The notes below the pieces were generated by a model that saw nothing but the letters and a program-made list of their open reading frames with translations, did not search any database and was not told the DNA's origin. This document shows positions 1-7,687 of a DNA stretch of 64,000 nt, one piece after another; positions within the stretch are counted from its first letter, which is position 1; each line of letters opens with the position of its first letter. The position numbers and the translations under genes are program-made. Location of the stretch: assembly GCF_003700275.1 (NCBI RefSeq), contig NZ_RBRE01000035.1, forward strand, positions 50,636-114,635, in the 5' to 3' direction. This DNA comes from Pseudomonas cichorii. GTDB lineage: Bacteria > Pseudomonadota > Gammaproteobacteria > Pseudomonadales > Pseudomonadaceae.

Positions 1-3000
1 GAAGCCTTGAATGCCGCCACCTGGGACAAACTGCGCCAGAGCCGGAATATCCATTTCTACAATATGTACGGTCCGACCGAATGTACGGTCGATGCATCCC
101 TTGGCCTGATCAGCGAACTGGGCGAACGTCCGAGTATCGGCAAGCCTTTGGCGAATATGCAGGTGCTGGTCCTCGACCGTCGTGGCCAGCCGGTGCCGGT
201 GGGCGTGACCGGCGAGCTGCATATCGGCGGTGCCGGGGTCGCTCGCGGTTACCTCAACAATCCGCAAATGACTGCCGAGCGGTTCTTTGCCAACCCGTTC
301 TCCGATGATCCCCAGGCCCGCCTGTACAAGACCGGCGACCTGGGTCGCTGGAAAGCCGACGGCAGCCTGGAATACGCCGGGCGCAATGACTTTCAGGTCA
401 AGATTCGTGGTTTCCGTATCGAACTGGGCGAGATCGAAAGCGCGCTGCTGGCCTGCCCGGCAGTCCGTGAAGCGGTGGTGATTGCCCGTGAGGACAACCC
501 GGGCGAAAACCGCCTGGTGGCCTACGTCTGTGGTGAATCTACATCCGCCGAAGAACTGCGCGCCCTGCTGCTCAATCGGCTGCCGGAATACATGATCCCC
601 AGCGCCTTCGTGCAACTGGAAGCCATGCCGCTGACCGCCAACGGCAAGCTGGACCGTCGCGCCCTGCCCGCTCCAGGTCAGGAGGCACTGGCCAGCCGCA
701 CGTATGAAGCGCCGCAAGGCGAGGTGGAACAGGCGATTGCCCAAATCTGGCAGGACCTGCTGCATGTCGAGCGGGTCGGCCGCAATGACGGGTTCCTGGA
801 GCTGGGCGGTCATTCGCTGCTGGCCGTGCAGTTGCTGTCGCGGCTGCGCCGCAAGCTCGGCACCCGCCTGACCTTGCGCGAGCTGTTCGATGCTCCGACC
901 GTGCGCGGCCTCGCTGCACGGGTGGAGTCGTCCTCACCCGAGCAAAGCCAGAACATTCCGCTGGCCAACCGCAAGGAAAAGCTCGCCCTGTCGTTCTCGC
1001 AGCAACGCCTGTGGTTCCTGGATCATCTGGACCCGGCAGCGGGCGCCGCCTACCACTTGCCCGTGGCCCTGCGCCTGAACGGGCAACTGGACGCCGATGC
1101 CTTGCAGGCAGCCCTTGACCGTCTGGTGGCACGTCACGAAATCCTGCGCACCGCGTTTGCCCTGGTCGATGGTCAGCCCGAACAGCGAATCGCCGCTGCC
1201 GACCGTGGTTTCGCGCTGTCCAGGCACGATCTGCGTGAGCGGTCGAACGCGGAACGTCAACAGATCATCGAGCAGCTTGGCGAAAGCAATGCCAGCACGC
1301 TGTTCGACCTGGGTAACGGGCCACTGCTCAGAGGCTGTCTGATCCAGACCGGCGATACCGAGCATGTGCTGTTCATCACTCTGCACCACATCATCTCGGA
1401 CGGCTGGTCCAACAGCGTTCTGGCCCATGAGATCAGCGTGCTGTACAGCGCCTGCAGCCAGGGCAAAAAAGACCCGTTGCCGGCGTTGCCGCTGCAATAC
1501 GCCGACTACGCCGTCTGGCAACGGCAGTGGTTGCAGGGCGCGGCCCTGCAAGCGCAGACCGACTTCTGGCGCAACCACCTGCAAGGCGCACCGGCCTTGT
1601 TGAACCTGCCACTGGACCGGCCACGTCCGGCGCTGCAAAGCTATGCCGGCGGCATCATCGACTTCGCCCTGCCGGCTGCATTGAGCGAGCAGTTGCGCAC
1701 CTTCAGCCAGGCTCAGGGCAGCACGCTGTTCATGACCCTGCTGGCTGGCTGGTCGACCCTGATGACCCATCTCAGCGGCCAGGACGATGTGGTGGTCGGG
1801 ACACCGGTCGCCAACCGGCAGCGTGCCGAGCTGGAGCCTTTGATCGGTTTCTTCGCCAATACCCTGGCCTTGCGCGTCAAGGCCGAGCGCAAGGCCAGCG
1901 TCGCTCGCCTGCTGATCGGCATCAAGGATCTCAGCCTGGCCGCGTTCAATCATCAGGACCTGCCCTTCGAGCAGGTGGTCAGCGCACTGCAACCGACCCG
2001 CAGCATGAGCCATAGCCCGCTGTTCCAGGTGATGTTCAGCCTGAACAACACGCCGCCTGCACCGCTGACCCTGCCCGATCTGCAGATCGAAGCGCTGGAA
2101 AGTGCTCATCACACCACCCAGTTCGATCTGTCGCTGTCGCTCACCGAAGATCAAGGCAGCCTGTACGGCAGCATGCAGTACGCCAGCGACCTGTTCGACA
2201 AGACAACGGTGCAGAACATTCTCGATCTGTTCAGCCTGAACCTGGAGCATCTGGTCGCCGACGCACAACAGCCGGTCGACGCACTGCTGGCACAGTTGCC
2301 GCCGCTGGTGCGTGGCGAATCCGCGCCGCAACTGTCCGCCCCGGCGCAGGATGTCGAAGAGCAAGCGTTGCCTTTTGCAGCCCCGCAAGGCGATACCGAG
2401 CTGGCGATTGCGCGCATCTGGCAGGAGTTGTTCAAGACCGAGCAGATCAGCCGCCATGATGACTTCTTCAAGCTGGGTGGCATCTCGCTGATGGCGGTGC
2501 AGATGACCTCCCGACTGCGCAAGGTACTGGGCAAGCCAATCGCGGTGCGTGATCTGTTTGTCGAACCCACCGTGGCCGGTTTCGCCCGGACCCTGGAGCA
2601 GCAGGCTGGTCAGGCGACACGCAGCAATCTGGTGCCGATCCGGCGCAACGGAAGCCAGCGACCGTTGTTCCTGGTTCACCCGTTGGGCGGCGAAGTGCAA
2701 TACGCCCGGGATCTGGCTCCCTTGCTGGACAGCGACCTGCCGGTCTATGGGCTGGCGGCCAGTGGTTTCAACGCCGGGGAAAAGACCCCGAACACCATCC
2801 CGGCCCTGGCCGCGAGTTATCTGACGGCGATCCGTGCACTACAACCCAAGGGACCTTACCGTATCGCTGGCTGGTCGGCCGGCGGCCTGATCGCCCACGA
2901 AATGGCCCATCAGGCGCTTGCAGCAGGAGAAACGGTGGAGTTTCTGGGCATTATCGACACGTCGGTGCACAAGGTCGCACCTGCCGAACAGCCCATCAGC

Positions 3001-3420
3001 GAAGAGCAGTTCCTGCTGGAGTGGCTGCCGGAAAGCATTGAGCCAGGCGTCAGAAACCAGCTGAATGCATATGCCGCCGACAATCGCATCGAACAGATGC
3101 TGGAGCTGTGCCTGGCCAACGACCTGCTGCCACAGGAACTGGGCAAGGACATCGACGCCCGGTCGCTACGCACCCACCTGACGGTTGCCTATGCCATTCG
3201 CCAGGCGGTCGATGCCTATGTCAGCCCGGTCACCGACGTACACGTATCGCTGTTTACCGCCATGGATCAGCCGCGTGTCGATCCGACCCTGGGCTGGAGT
3301 GACCTGCAAGGCGAGCGTCTGCAGATCACTGCGCTGCGCGGCGAGCACAATACACTAGTGATGGAGCCGCATGTGCGGGCATTGGCCGAGGCTGTCAGCC
3401 TGGCTTTGAAGCGTCTATAA
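1..3420 (+). CDS. Non-ribosomal peptide synthetase, C-terminal part (5' end outside window)
   Basis: The reading frame is open from the first base, so the gene begins upstream. Visible domains in order: the second half of an adenylation domain (NMYGPTE near nt 61-81, YKTGDLGRW near 325-351, the FQVKIRGFRIELGEIE block, NGKLDRR near 640-660); a carrier domain with the phosphopantetheine Ser in GGHS (codon at 814); a condensation domain (SFSQQRLWFLDHL; HHIISDG at 1384-1404); a second carrier domain (GGIS, Ser codon 2485); and a type I thioesterase (GWSAG, Ser codon 2875). The final module is therefore C-PCP-TE with no A domain. SyrE-type lipopeptide synthetases have such a terminus, where the last carrier is loaded in trans; that this is a SyrE relative is inference. 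The TE should release or cyclise the peptide. A hairpin and a cupin gene follow. Confidence 0.95.
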   Translation, partial: EALNAATWDKLRQSRNIHFYNMYGPTECTVDASLGLISELGERPSIGKPLANMQVLVLDRRGQPVPVGVTGELHIGGAGVARGYLNNPQMTAERFFANPFSDDPQARLYKTGDLGRWKADGSLEYAGRNDFQVKIRGFRIELGEIESALLACPAVREAVVIAREDNPGENRLVAYVCGESTSAEELRALLLNRLPEYMIPSAFVQLEAMPLTANGKLDRRALPAPGQEALASRTYEAPQGEVEQAIAQIWQDLLHVERVGRNDGFLELGGHSLLAVQLLSRLRRKLGTRLTLRELFDAPTVRGLAARVESSSPEQSQNIPLANRKEKLALSFSQQRLWFLDHLDPAAGAAYHLPVALRLNGQLDADALQAALDRLVARHEILRTAFALVDGQPEQRIAAADRGFALSRHDLRERSNAERQQIIEQLGESNASTLFDLGNGPLLRGCLIQTGDTEHVLFITLHHIISDGWSNSVLAHEISVLYSACSQGKKDPLPALPLQYADYAVWQRQWLQGAALQAQTDFWRNHLQGAPALLNLPLDRPRPALQSYAGGIIDFALPAALSEQLRTFSQAQGSTLFMTLLAGWSTLMTHLSGQDDVVVGTPVANRQRAELEPLIGFFANTLALRVKAERKASVARLLIGIKDLSLAAFNHQDLPFEQVVSALQPTRSMSHSPLFQVMFSLNNTPPAPLTLPDLQIEALESAHHTTQFDLSLSLTEDQGSLYGSMQYASDLFDKTTVQNILDLFSLNLEHLVADAQQPVDALLAQLPPLVRGESAPQLSAPAQDVEEQALPFAAPQGDTELAIARIWQELFKTEQISRHDDFFKLGGISLMAVQMTSRLRKVLGKPIAVRDLFVEPTVAGFARTLEQQAGQATRSNLVPIRRNGSQRPLFLVHPLGGEVQYARDLAPLLDSDLPVYGLAASGFNAGEKTPNTIPALAASYLTAIRALQPKGPYRIAGWSAGGLIAHEMAHQALAAGETVEFLGIIDTSVHKVAPAEQPISEEQFLLEWLPESIEPGVRNQLNAYAADNRIEQMLELCLANDLLPQELGKDIDARSLRTHLTVAYAIRQAVDAYVSPVTDVHVSLFTAMDQPRVDPTLGWSDLQGERLQITALRGEHNTLVMEPHVRALAEAVSLALKRL

Positions 3421-3434
3421 CTTCCAGCAGCATC

Positions 3435-3465
3435 GGCGATCTGGCACGGCAAGCGCCAGATCGCC
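3435..3465 (+). terminator. Hairpin after the NRPS gene
   Basis: GGCGATCTGGC (3435-3445) and GCCAGATCGCC (3455-3465) form a perfect 11-bp stem with a 9-nt loop, 14 nt after the NRPS stop. There is no T-run, so it may be a weak or Rho-assisted terminator or an mRNA-stabilising hairpin rather than a classic intrinsic terminator. The cupin gene starts 30 nt further on. Confidence 0.5.
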
Positions 3466-3494
3466 ATTTACTGGACAACAGCGAGGTTTCATTC

Positions 3495-3878
3495 GTGAGT
3501 GGACCACCCGTTCCATCTGGCACGGCAATCAATTTTGCCGACAAGTTCTCCCTGTTTTCCGAGCACTGGACGCCCAAGGTGATTGCCCGGATGAACGACT
3601 ACCAGTTCAAGCTGGTCAAGGTCGAAGGCGAGTTCATCTGGCATAGCCATGCCGATACTGATGAAGTCTTTATCGTGCTGGAGGGCGAGCTGGAGATTCA
3701 CTTGCGTGACGGCAAGGTGATTCTGGGTGCGGGAGAAATGTATGTGGTCGGCAAAGGCGTCGAGCACAAGCCGTTTGCAGCGCAGGAGGCGAAGATTCTG
3801 TTGGTCGAGCCCTGTGGCGTCATCAACACCGGAGAGCATACCGGCGACCTGACTGCCGAGAATGACCGCTGGATCTGA
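3495..3878 (+). CDS. Small cupin-domain protein
   Basis: A 127-residue single-domain cupin. The two cupin motifs are visible: HSHADTDEVFIVLEGELEI near residues 49-67 and GEMYVVGKGVEHKP near residues 80-93, giving His/His/Glu plus His as likely metal ligands. The start is GTG at 3495, chosen because GAGG lies 8-9 nt upstream (3482-3486) and no good ATG fits. Proteins of this size include mannose-6-phosphate-isomerase-like cupins and small dioxygenases; the substrate cannot be read from sequence. It lies 74 nt after the NRPS on the same strand and could be co-transcribed, but a hairpin separates them and a role in the peptide pathway is only a guess. Confidence 0.85.
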   Translation: MSGPPVPSGTAINFADKFSLFSEHWTPKVIARMNDYQFKLVKVEGEFIWHSHADTDEVFIVLEGELEIHLRDGKVILGAGEMYVVGKGVEHKPFAAQEAKILLVEPCGVINTGEHTGDLTAENDRWI

Positions 3879-3882
3879 GCGA

Positions 3883-3901
3883 TCCCGCGCATTGCGCGGG
3901 A
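3883..3901. terminator. GC-rich hairpin between convergent genes
   Basis: CCCGCGC (3884-3890), loop ATT, GCGCGGG (3894-3900), flanked by a T/A pair. It sits exactly between the stop of the cupin gene (3878) and the stop of the convergent membrane-protein gene (3921), so it probably serves both directions. No T-tract is present. Confidence 0.55.
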
Positions 3902-3920
3902 GCACTCATACGGCACTGAA

Positions 3921-4946
3921 TCAGACAGCAACCACCTTGGCCGGCGGCTGGGTACGACGTCCCAGTACACCGGCACCCGCAGCCACCAGACCGGAGATCA
4001 CCAGTGTGATCAGCAGTATCCAAGCGGCTTGCGAAACACGTTTGGCCGTCACCTCCGCAGCTTCCCGGGCTTTCTGCTCGGCCTGGGCCATCAATTCCTG
4101 ATACCTGGCATAAGCCTCGCGATAACTGGCCTGAGCCTGATCGACGATGCGGTTGGCTTCTTCATCGGTCTTGTTGCCGCGGGCCTTGATCAGGTTGACC
4201 AGCGCCTGACGGTCGGCAGCATCCCAGGCCTGATCACCCTTGGCCTTGATACGGTCCATCAGGCCAGCGAGTTTTTCATCGGCCTGTTGAGGGTTTTCCG
4301 CGCCTTGCCTGGCGGTATTCTGCGCGTCCTGTTGAGTTGACTGAGCTTCCTGCTGGATGGTGTCCGGGTTAAGTTCAGGCTTGCCGGTCTGACGCATGGC
4401 GGTTTCGATTTCGCCCTGAATATCGTCCAGATTGAAGTCGATGCCCTGCTCGCGCATCTGCTCCTGAATCTTGCTGCCCAGCGCAGGTGCGACCTGAGCG
4501 ATGCCGCTGCCCAGTGCCGACATGCCGCTGCCCGCCAGATTCAGACCGCCGCGTACCACGCCGGTTACCGCGCTGGTCACCAGATACATCGTGATCAGCG
4601 AAACGCTGGCCCAGACCAGCAGGCCGTGGAACGCGCCTTCACGTTGCGCCAGACGCCCTGCCGCCCAGCCACCGATAAACAGCGAGATCATCGAGCTGGC
4701 GACCAGCCAGATACCGGCACCGGTCCCGATCCCCGACATGGGATTGGCCTCCTGTATCGGGTCGATACTGGCACTGCCTATCGCCGTGCCCAGCAGGTTC
4801 AAGAGTAATGAAACAACCATGGCAAGCACCACGCCGGCCAGTACCGCACTCCAGGAAATACGTTTGAGCACTGGCGCAATGGCGTGAGTGTCTTGATGGA
4901 CATAGGCGGGATCAGCGCCCGGGATGCTACGGTCATCGCGAATCAT
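3921..4946 (-). CDS. Conserved membrane protein with coiled-coil-like middle, function unknown
   Basis: 341 residues. Three membrane segments lie in the first half: near 31-55 (WSAVLAGVVLAMVVSLLLN), 75-98 (GAGIWLVASSMISLFIGGW) and 105-130. A polar helical stretch rich in Gln/Ala/Glu follows (about residues 150-300), then a final membrane helix near the C-terminus (AAWILLITLVISGLVAAGAG). The ATG at 4946 is preceded by AAGGA. Homologues in Pseudomonas and other proteobacteria are annotated PhnA-like or CAP-Gly protein without functional evidence; I see neither domain and treat the role as unknown. It stands alone, with about 540 bp of mostly gene-free DNA upstream. Confidence 0.85.
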   Translation of the reverse strand: MIRDDRSIPGADPAYVHQDTHAIAPVLKRISWSAVLAGVVLAMVVSLLLNLLGTAIGSASIDPIQEANPMSGIGTGAGIWLVASSMISLFIGGWAAGRLAQREGAFHGLLVWASVSLITMYLVTSAVTGVVRGGLNLAGSGMSALGSGIAQVAPALGSKIQEQMREQGIDFNLDDIQGEIETAMRQTGKPELNPDTIQQEAQSTQQDAQNTARQGAENPQQADEKLAGLMDRIKAKGDQAWDAADRQALVNLIKARGNKTDEEANRIVDQAQASYREAYARYQELMAQAEQKAREAAEVTAKRVSQAAWILLITLVISGLVAAGAGVLGRRTQPPAKVVAV

Positions 4947-5332
4947 GATGGAAGTCCTTGGTCAGTTGCACAACACGCAGAAAGTCTGGCGTCTAGAGCA
5001 GTGACCGAAGTATTCCTCGGGAAGTTTAGTGCTTTCTGTCGAATAATCAGTCAATCTGAATTAAACGTTACAGCAGGTGTTTCATATGAAAAAACAGAGC
5101 GACTCACTTATGACACAGCCGCTCTGCTCTCCCCAATTCCACGATTATCCACGCCTATCTGGTGGTATCAGAAAGTTATCAACTTCACTATGTGTAATCT
5201 TGTCGTAACTCAAAACCTTGTAATCCTTTGCACCATCATTGAACGTCAGCGCATTATCGCCATCGCTTAATAATTACGCATAAAAACAAGCTCTTTCCTG
5301 TTTTTGCCTCACCCCGTCTACATACAGAACCC
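4947..5332. other. Gene-free stretch upstream of the membrane protein
   Basis: About 390 bp, more AT-rich than the surroundings. It must hold the promoter of the minus-strand gene starting at 4946. The only structure I see is a weak inverted repeat CAGAGCG (5095-5101) / CGCTCTG (5120-5126). Open frames here have no ribosome binding site and do not look coding. Confidence 0.5.
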
Positions 5333-5488
5333 AGGCTTTGTACGAAAAGTCGGCGAGCGAAGGTCAGGCAAGGCAAAACAGGCGAGGAACGGTCGGAGTC
5401 GCGCTCGACTTTACGAATTGTAAATGAGCATTCCGAGCCTGTTTTTAACGCAGCATCACCGAGCACAGCCACTTTTCGTACAAAGCCT
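5333..5488. mobile_element. 156-bp MITE-like element with 18-bp terminal inverted repeats
   Basis: The ends AGGCTTTGTACGAAAAGT (5333-5350) and ACTTTTCGTACAAAGCCT (5471-5488) are perfect 18-bp inverted repeats. The interior has no ORF that looks real. The right end overlaps the TAG stop of the minus-strand gene at 5487-5489. A 23-nt internal block (5356-5378) recurs exactly at 33084-33106, and an 18-nt end recurs with one mismatch at 50928-50945, so this is a dispersed repeat family. A non-autonomous transposable element is the simplest reading; no target duplication is obvious. Confidence 0.7.
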
Positions 5489-5882
5489 AACAACCCTCCT
5501 CCCGATACTGCCCACGAATGGCCACCACTGTCCCGCTCGGCCCCGGACGCCAGTAGACTCGCGCAACGATCCTGCATACGAAACGGTCCTCGCTGCGCAT
5601 GGCGCCATACTCACCGTCGACTTCATACCAGGTTGGCGTGAACCCTTGCGCCTTGAGTTGCTCGATGAGTTGCCAGGTCGGGATACCAATAACAAAGCGC
5701 TCGCGAATACGCAGATCGAATTGCGCGGAGGCGGCCTTCCATTCGGAGGGCAAGCCTTGGGTCAGCGCTGCCGAGGGTTGTGCCGTTATCCAGCAAAACG
5801 TAAAAACAACGCCAACCGTTATTCCTGTTGCGAACAAGGCAATACTCTTGCCGGGTGGCTTGAACATGCGCAGACCATCCAT
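5487..5882 (-). CDS. Small exported or membrane-anchored protein, unknown function
   Basis: 131 residues. A hydrophobic N-terminal segment (KSIALFATGITVGVVFTFCWI, about residues 13-33) is either an uncleaved anchor or a signal peptide. The rest is a small mixed domain with two cysteines, one in RFVCRIVARVYW and one as the last residue. Methionine 6 (5867) is an alternative start. The stop codon overlaps the end of the MITE-like element, so the C-terminus may have been set by that insertion. A 20-bp dyad lies 44 bp upstream (5927-5946), between this gene and the divergent gene at 6014. No family recognised. Confidence 0.65.
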   Translation of the reverse strand: MDGLRMFKPPGKSIALFATGITVGVVFTFCWITAQPSAALTQGLPSEWKAASAQFDLRIRERFVIGIPTWQLIEQLKAQGFTPTWYEVDGEYGAMRSEDRFVCRIVARVYWRPGPSGTVVAIRGQYREEGC

Positions 5883-5926
5883 TCAACGACTATTGCGCAA
5901 TTACTGACGATTGCGCCGCGGCCTTC

Positions 5927-5946
5927 AATAGCACACACGTACTATT
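5927..5946. promoter_or_regulatory. 20-bp dyad, site 1 of 4 (candidate operator)
   Basis: AATAGCACACACGTACTATT. Its reverse complement agrees with the site at 15802-15821 at 18 of 20 positions. It lies between two divergent genes encoding small exported proteins (starts 5882 minus and 6014 plus). The binding protein is unknown. Confidence 0.55.
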
Positions 5947-6013
5947 CTTCTGCATCGGGATGATGCTTGAGACTGTCACTCTTGACACTGAAAGTGAGGT
6001 CTTGTGAAAAACC

Positions 6014-6457
6014 ATGAGCAATGCATCCTGCAACACAGCATCAGCCTTGGGGCTATGGGCCGTGTTCCTGGCGTGTCCAGTTCAGTTACAGGCCAGCGGT
6101 CAATTGCCGCCCTCGACCATCGAGAATAGTCAGTTGCCAAACTTTGCCGCATGCCGGGCGTTTCTCGAAGAGACCTGGCGTGTGGACCAGGCCAAGGCCG
6201 ATCCGCAACCGATCCCCGAAGAAAACGGCAGCAGACAGACATTGATCTACAGCCAGGGCGTGGTGGCCACCGATGCCAGTCACGCAAGCTATGAAGTGGA
6301 AGAAGGCTGGCAGTTTCGCAGCCCGCTTGCGGATATTCGCCAGATTCGTACCGCCTACAGTTACGAGCGGCGCAGTTACCATTGCGCAGGACGTCACCTC
6401 AGCGGCACGGGCACCAGCGGTTATGCGCTGGATGGCTATGAAGCGATGCCCGATTGA
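6014..6457 (+). CDS. Small secreted protein, unknown function
   Basis: 147 residues with a signal-peptide-like start (ALGLWAVFLACPVQLQASG, cleavage probably near residue 27). The mature part has cysteines in FAACRAF and YHCAG that could pair. ATG at 6014 gives the best signal peptide. It is divergent from the gene at 5487-5882 with a shared 20-bp dyad between them. It ends convergently 15 bp before the lipoprotein gene at 6473. No known family recognised; the call rests on the signal peptide and context. Confidence 0.6.
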   Translation: MSNASCNTASALGLWAVFLACPVQLQASGQLPPSTIENSQLPNFAACRAFLEETWRVDQAKADPQPIPEENGSRQTLIYSQGVVATDASHASYEVEEGWQFRSPLADIRQIRTAYSYERRSYHCAGRHLSGTGTSGYALDGYEAMPD

Positions 6458-6472
6458 GGCTGGGCACAAAGT

Positions 6473-6880
6473 CTACGGCGGCCCCATGTCGATACCGGCA
6501 CAGCCTTGTGACAACAGCGTGCCCGACTCCACATCGAAATCTATAATCTTCATTTGCTTATCGACCGTCACGGTAATGGTGCAGCTTTTCGAGTACCCCA
6601 CATTGCCCATGTGATTGGTGTGCACCATGACATTGCCTTGCATCTCGGAACTGCGGCCTACGACCTCTTCACGAACGACCGAAGTGTCGCGCAACCAGCG
6701 CATCTTCACCGTATTGAACTCTGGTGAGGGAACGAGCTGATTGGGTTTACCAAAGAACTCCACCGCCTGTTCGGCAGGCAGGCCTTTCCACTGACTGCGC
6801 GCATAGACTTCAGGAATACTGTCCATCTGTGCGCAACCGGTGGACAGTGCGGCCGCCAATATTATCCAGTTCTTATTCAT
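6473..6880 (-). CDS. Putative lipoprotein, BamE/SmpA-like pattern
   Basis: 135 residues. The N-terminus MNKNWIILAAALSTGCAQ carries a lipobox (STGC, Cys 16). The mature part has the pattern W-x-G-(x)n-E-x-x-x-x-F-G-x-P (WKGLPAEQAVEFFGKPNQL, residues about 31-49), as in small outer-membrane lipoproteins of the BamE/SmpA-like fold; this similarity is by eye only. The lipoprotein at 15319-15705 shows the same pattern. A further Cys pair (SKSCTITV and SQGCAG) may form a disulphide. It lies 40 bp downstream of the minus-strand gene ending at 6921 and may be co-transcribed with it. Confidence 0.65.
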   Translation of the reverse strand: MNKNWIILAAALSTGCAQMDSIPEVYARSQWKGLPAEQAVEFFGKPNQLVPSPEFNTVKMRWLRDTSVVREEVVGRSSEMQGNVMVHTNHMGNVGYSKSCTITVTVDKQMKIIDFDVESGTLLSQGCAGIDMGPP

Positions 6881-6920
6881 GAGTTAGTTCTGCCATAACT
6901 GTTCTCAGGCTCTGCGAAGT

Positions 6921-7505
6921 TTACTGCCCGGGCGCACCCAACAGCGTTTGTATGTCTCTCATGACACTGGCGGACGGACGTTCCTTTACCGCTGAATCGA
7001 CAGGCGGGTTTTTCCAGATCATCCTGCGGGTGATTTCGCACATCTGCGCAACATCGGCACCACGCGCATTCACATTGAACATGCCGTTCTTTGTACGGTT
7101 CTCAGGGTGGCAAGCAAACTGGTAAGGCTGCTGTGTCCAGTTGTACCGTAAAGGGAACCAGCCAGGTGGCGCGGGCGCCATGACGTTGGTGCCTGAGCGC
7201 ATGTGCGCGGTTGCAATGACAACGCGCATCAACTTGCTCTCGCACTGAAATTGAAATTGGTAGTTGACATACTCCGGGCCTGAGGCTGCTTCATGAATCT
7301 GCAGCACGTCGACGGTTTTTGGAAATTCCTTCATGCCGCTTTCTTTCTTGAGTTCGACGACTGAACTGGCGTCCGCGTAGAACATTTCTCTGTTCGGCTG
7401 TTCACCACCACCGAAAATCAACCACCATTCCACATCGGCATTCGCGACTCCAGAAATACCGAGCAATGCAGCACTAAGGCCCCAGACAGTACATTGGCGA
7501 TTCAT
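6921..7505 (-). CDS. Secreted hypothetical protein
   Basis: 194 residues with a clear signal peptide (MNRQCTVWGLSAALLGISGVANA, cleavage after ANA). The mature protein starts DVEWWLIFGGGEQPNREMFYADASS and contains three cysteines (QCES, FACHPE, AQMCEI). Its WW-L and FYADASSV features resemble small periplasmic proteins annotated as surface-adhesin protein E-like in other bacteria, but I would not assign it. The candidate regulatory dyad at 7626-7645 lies 120 bp upstream. Confidence 0.7.
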   Translation of the reverse strand: MNRQCTVWGLSAALLGISGVANADVEWWLIFGGGEQPNREMFYADASSVVELKKESGMKEFPKTVDVLQIHEAASGPEYVNYQFQFQCESKLMRVVIATAHMRSGTNVMAPAPPGWFPLRYNWTQQPYQFACHPENRTKNGMFNVNARGADVAQMCEITRRMIWKNPPVDSAVKERPSASVMRDIQTLLGAPGQ

Positions 7506-7625
7506 TTATAACTTTCCTTATTCACGGTCCACCGTAACTCCACCGCTCAGAACAGGGCGACAGGATGGCTTGTTTCTGCAGGGGTTACTTCACCGTAAAA
7601 AGTAAGGTCTGGAACAAGGCACAGC

Positions 7626-7645
7626 AATAGAACAGATGTGCTAGC
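7626..7645. promoter_or_regulatory. 20-bp dyad, site 2 of 4
   Basis: AATAGAACAGATGTGCTAGC, the most degenerate of the four sites (15 of 20 identical to the copy at 15802). It lies upstream of the secreted protein gene that starts at 7505, in the gap after the Rieske gene. Confidence 0.4.
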
Positions 7646-7687
7646 TGTGCACTGGACGACACTCATTGCAGTTCACGCCATTGACAC

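Noticed and set aside
934..2700. A 588-codon open frame opposite the NRPS gene
   Set aside because: Same cause: antisense of a GC-rich gene with clear NRPS domains on the other strand.
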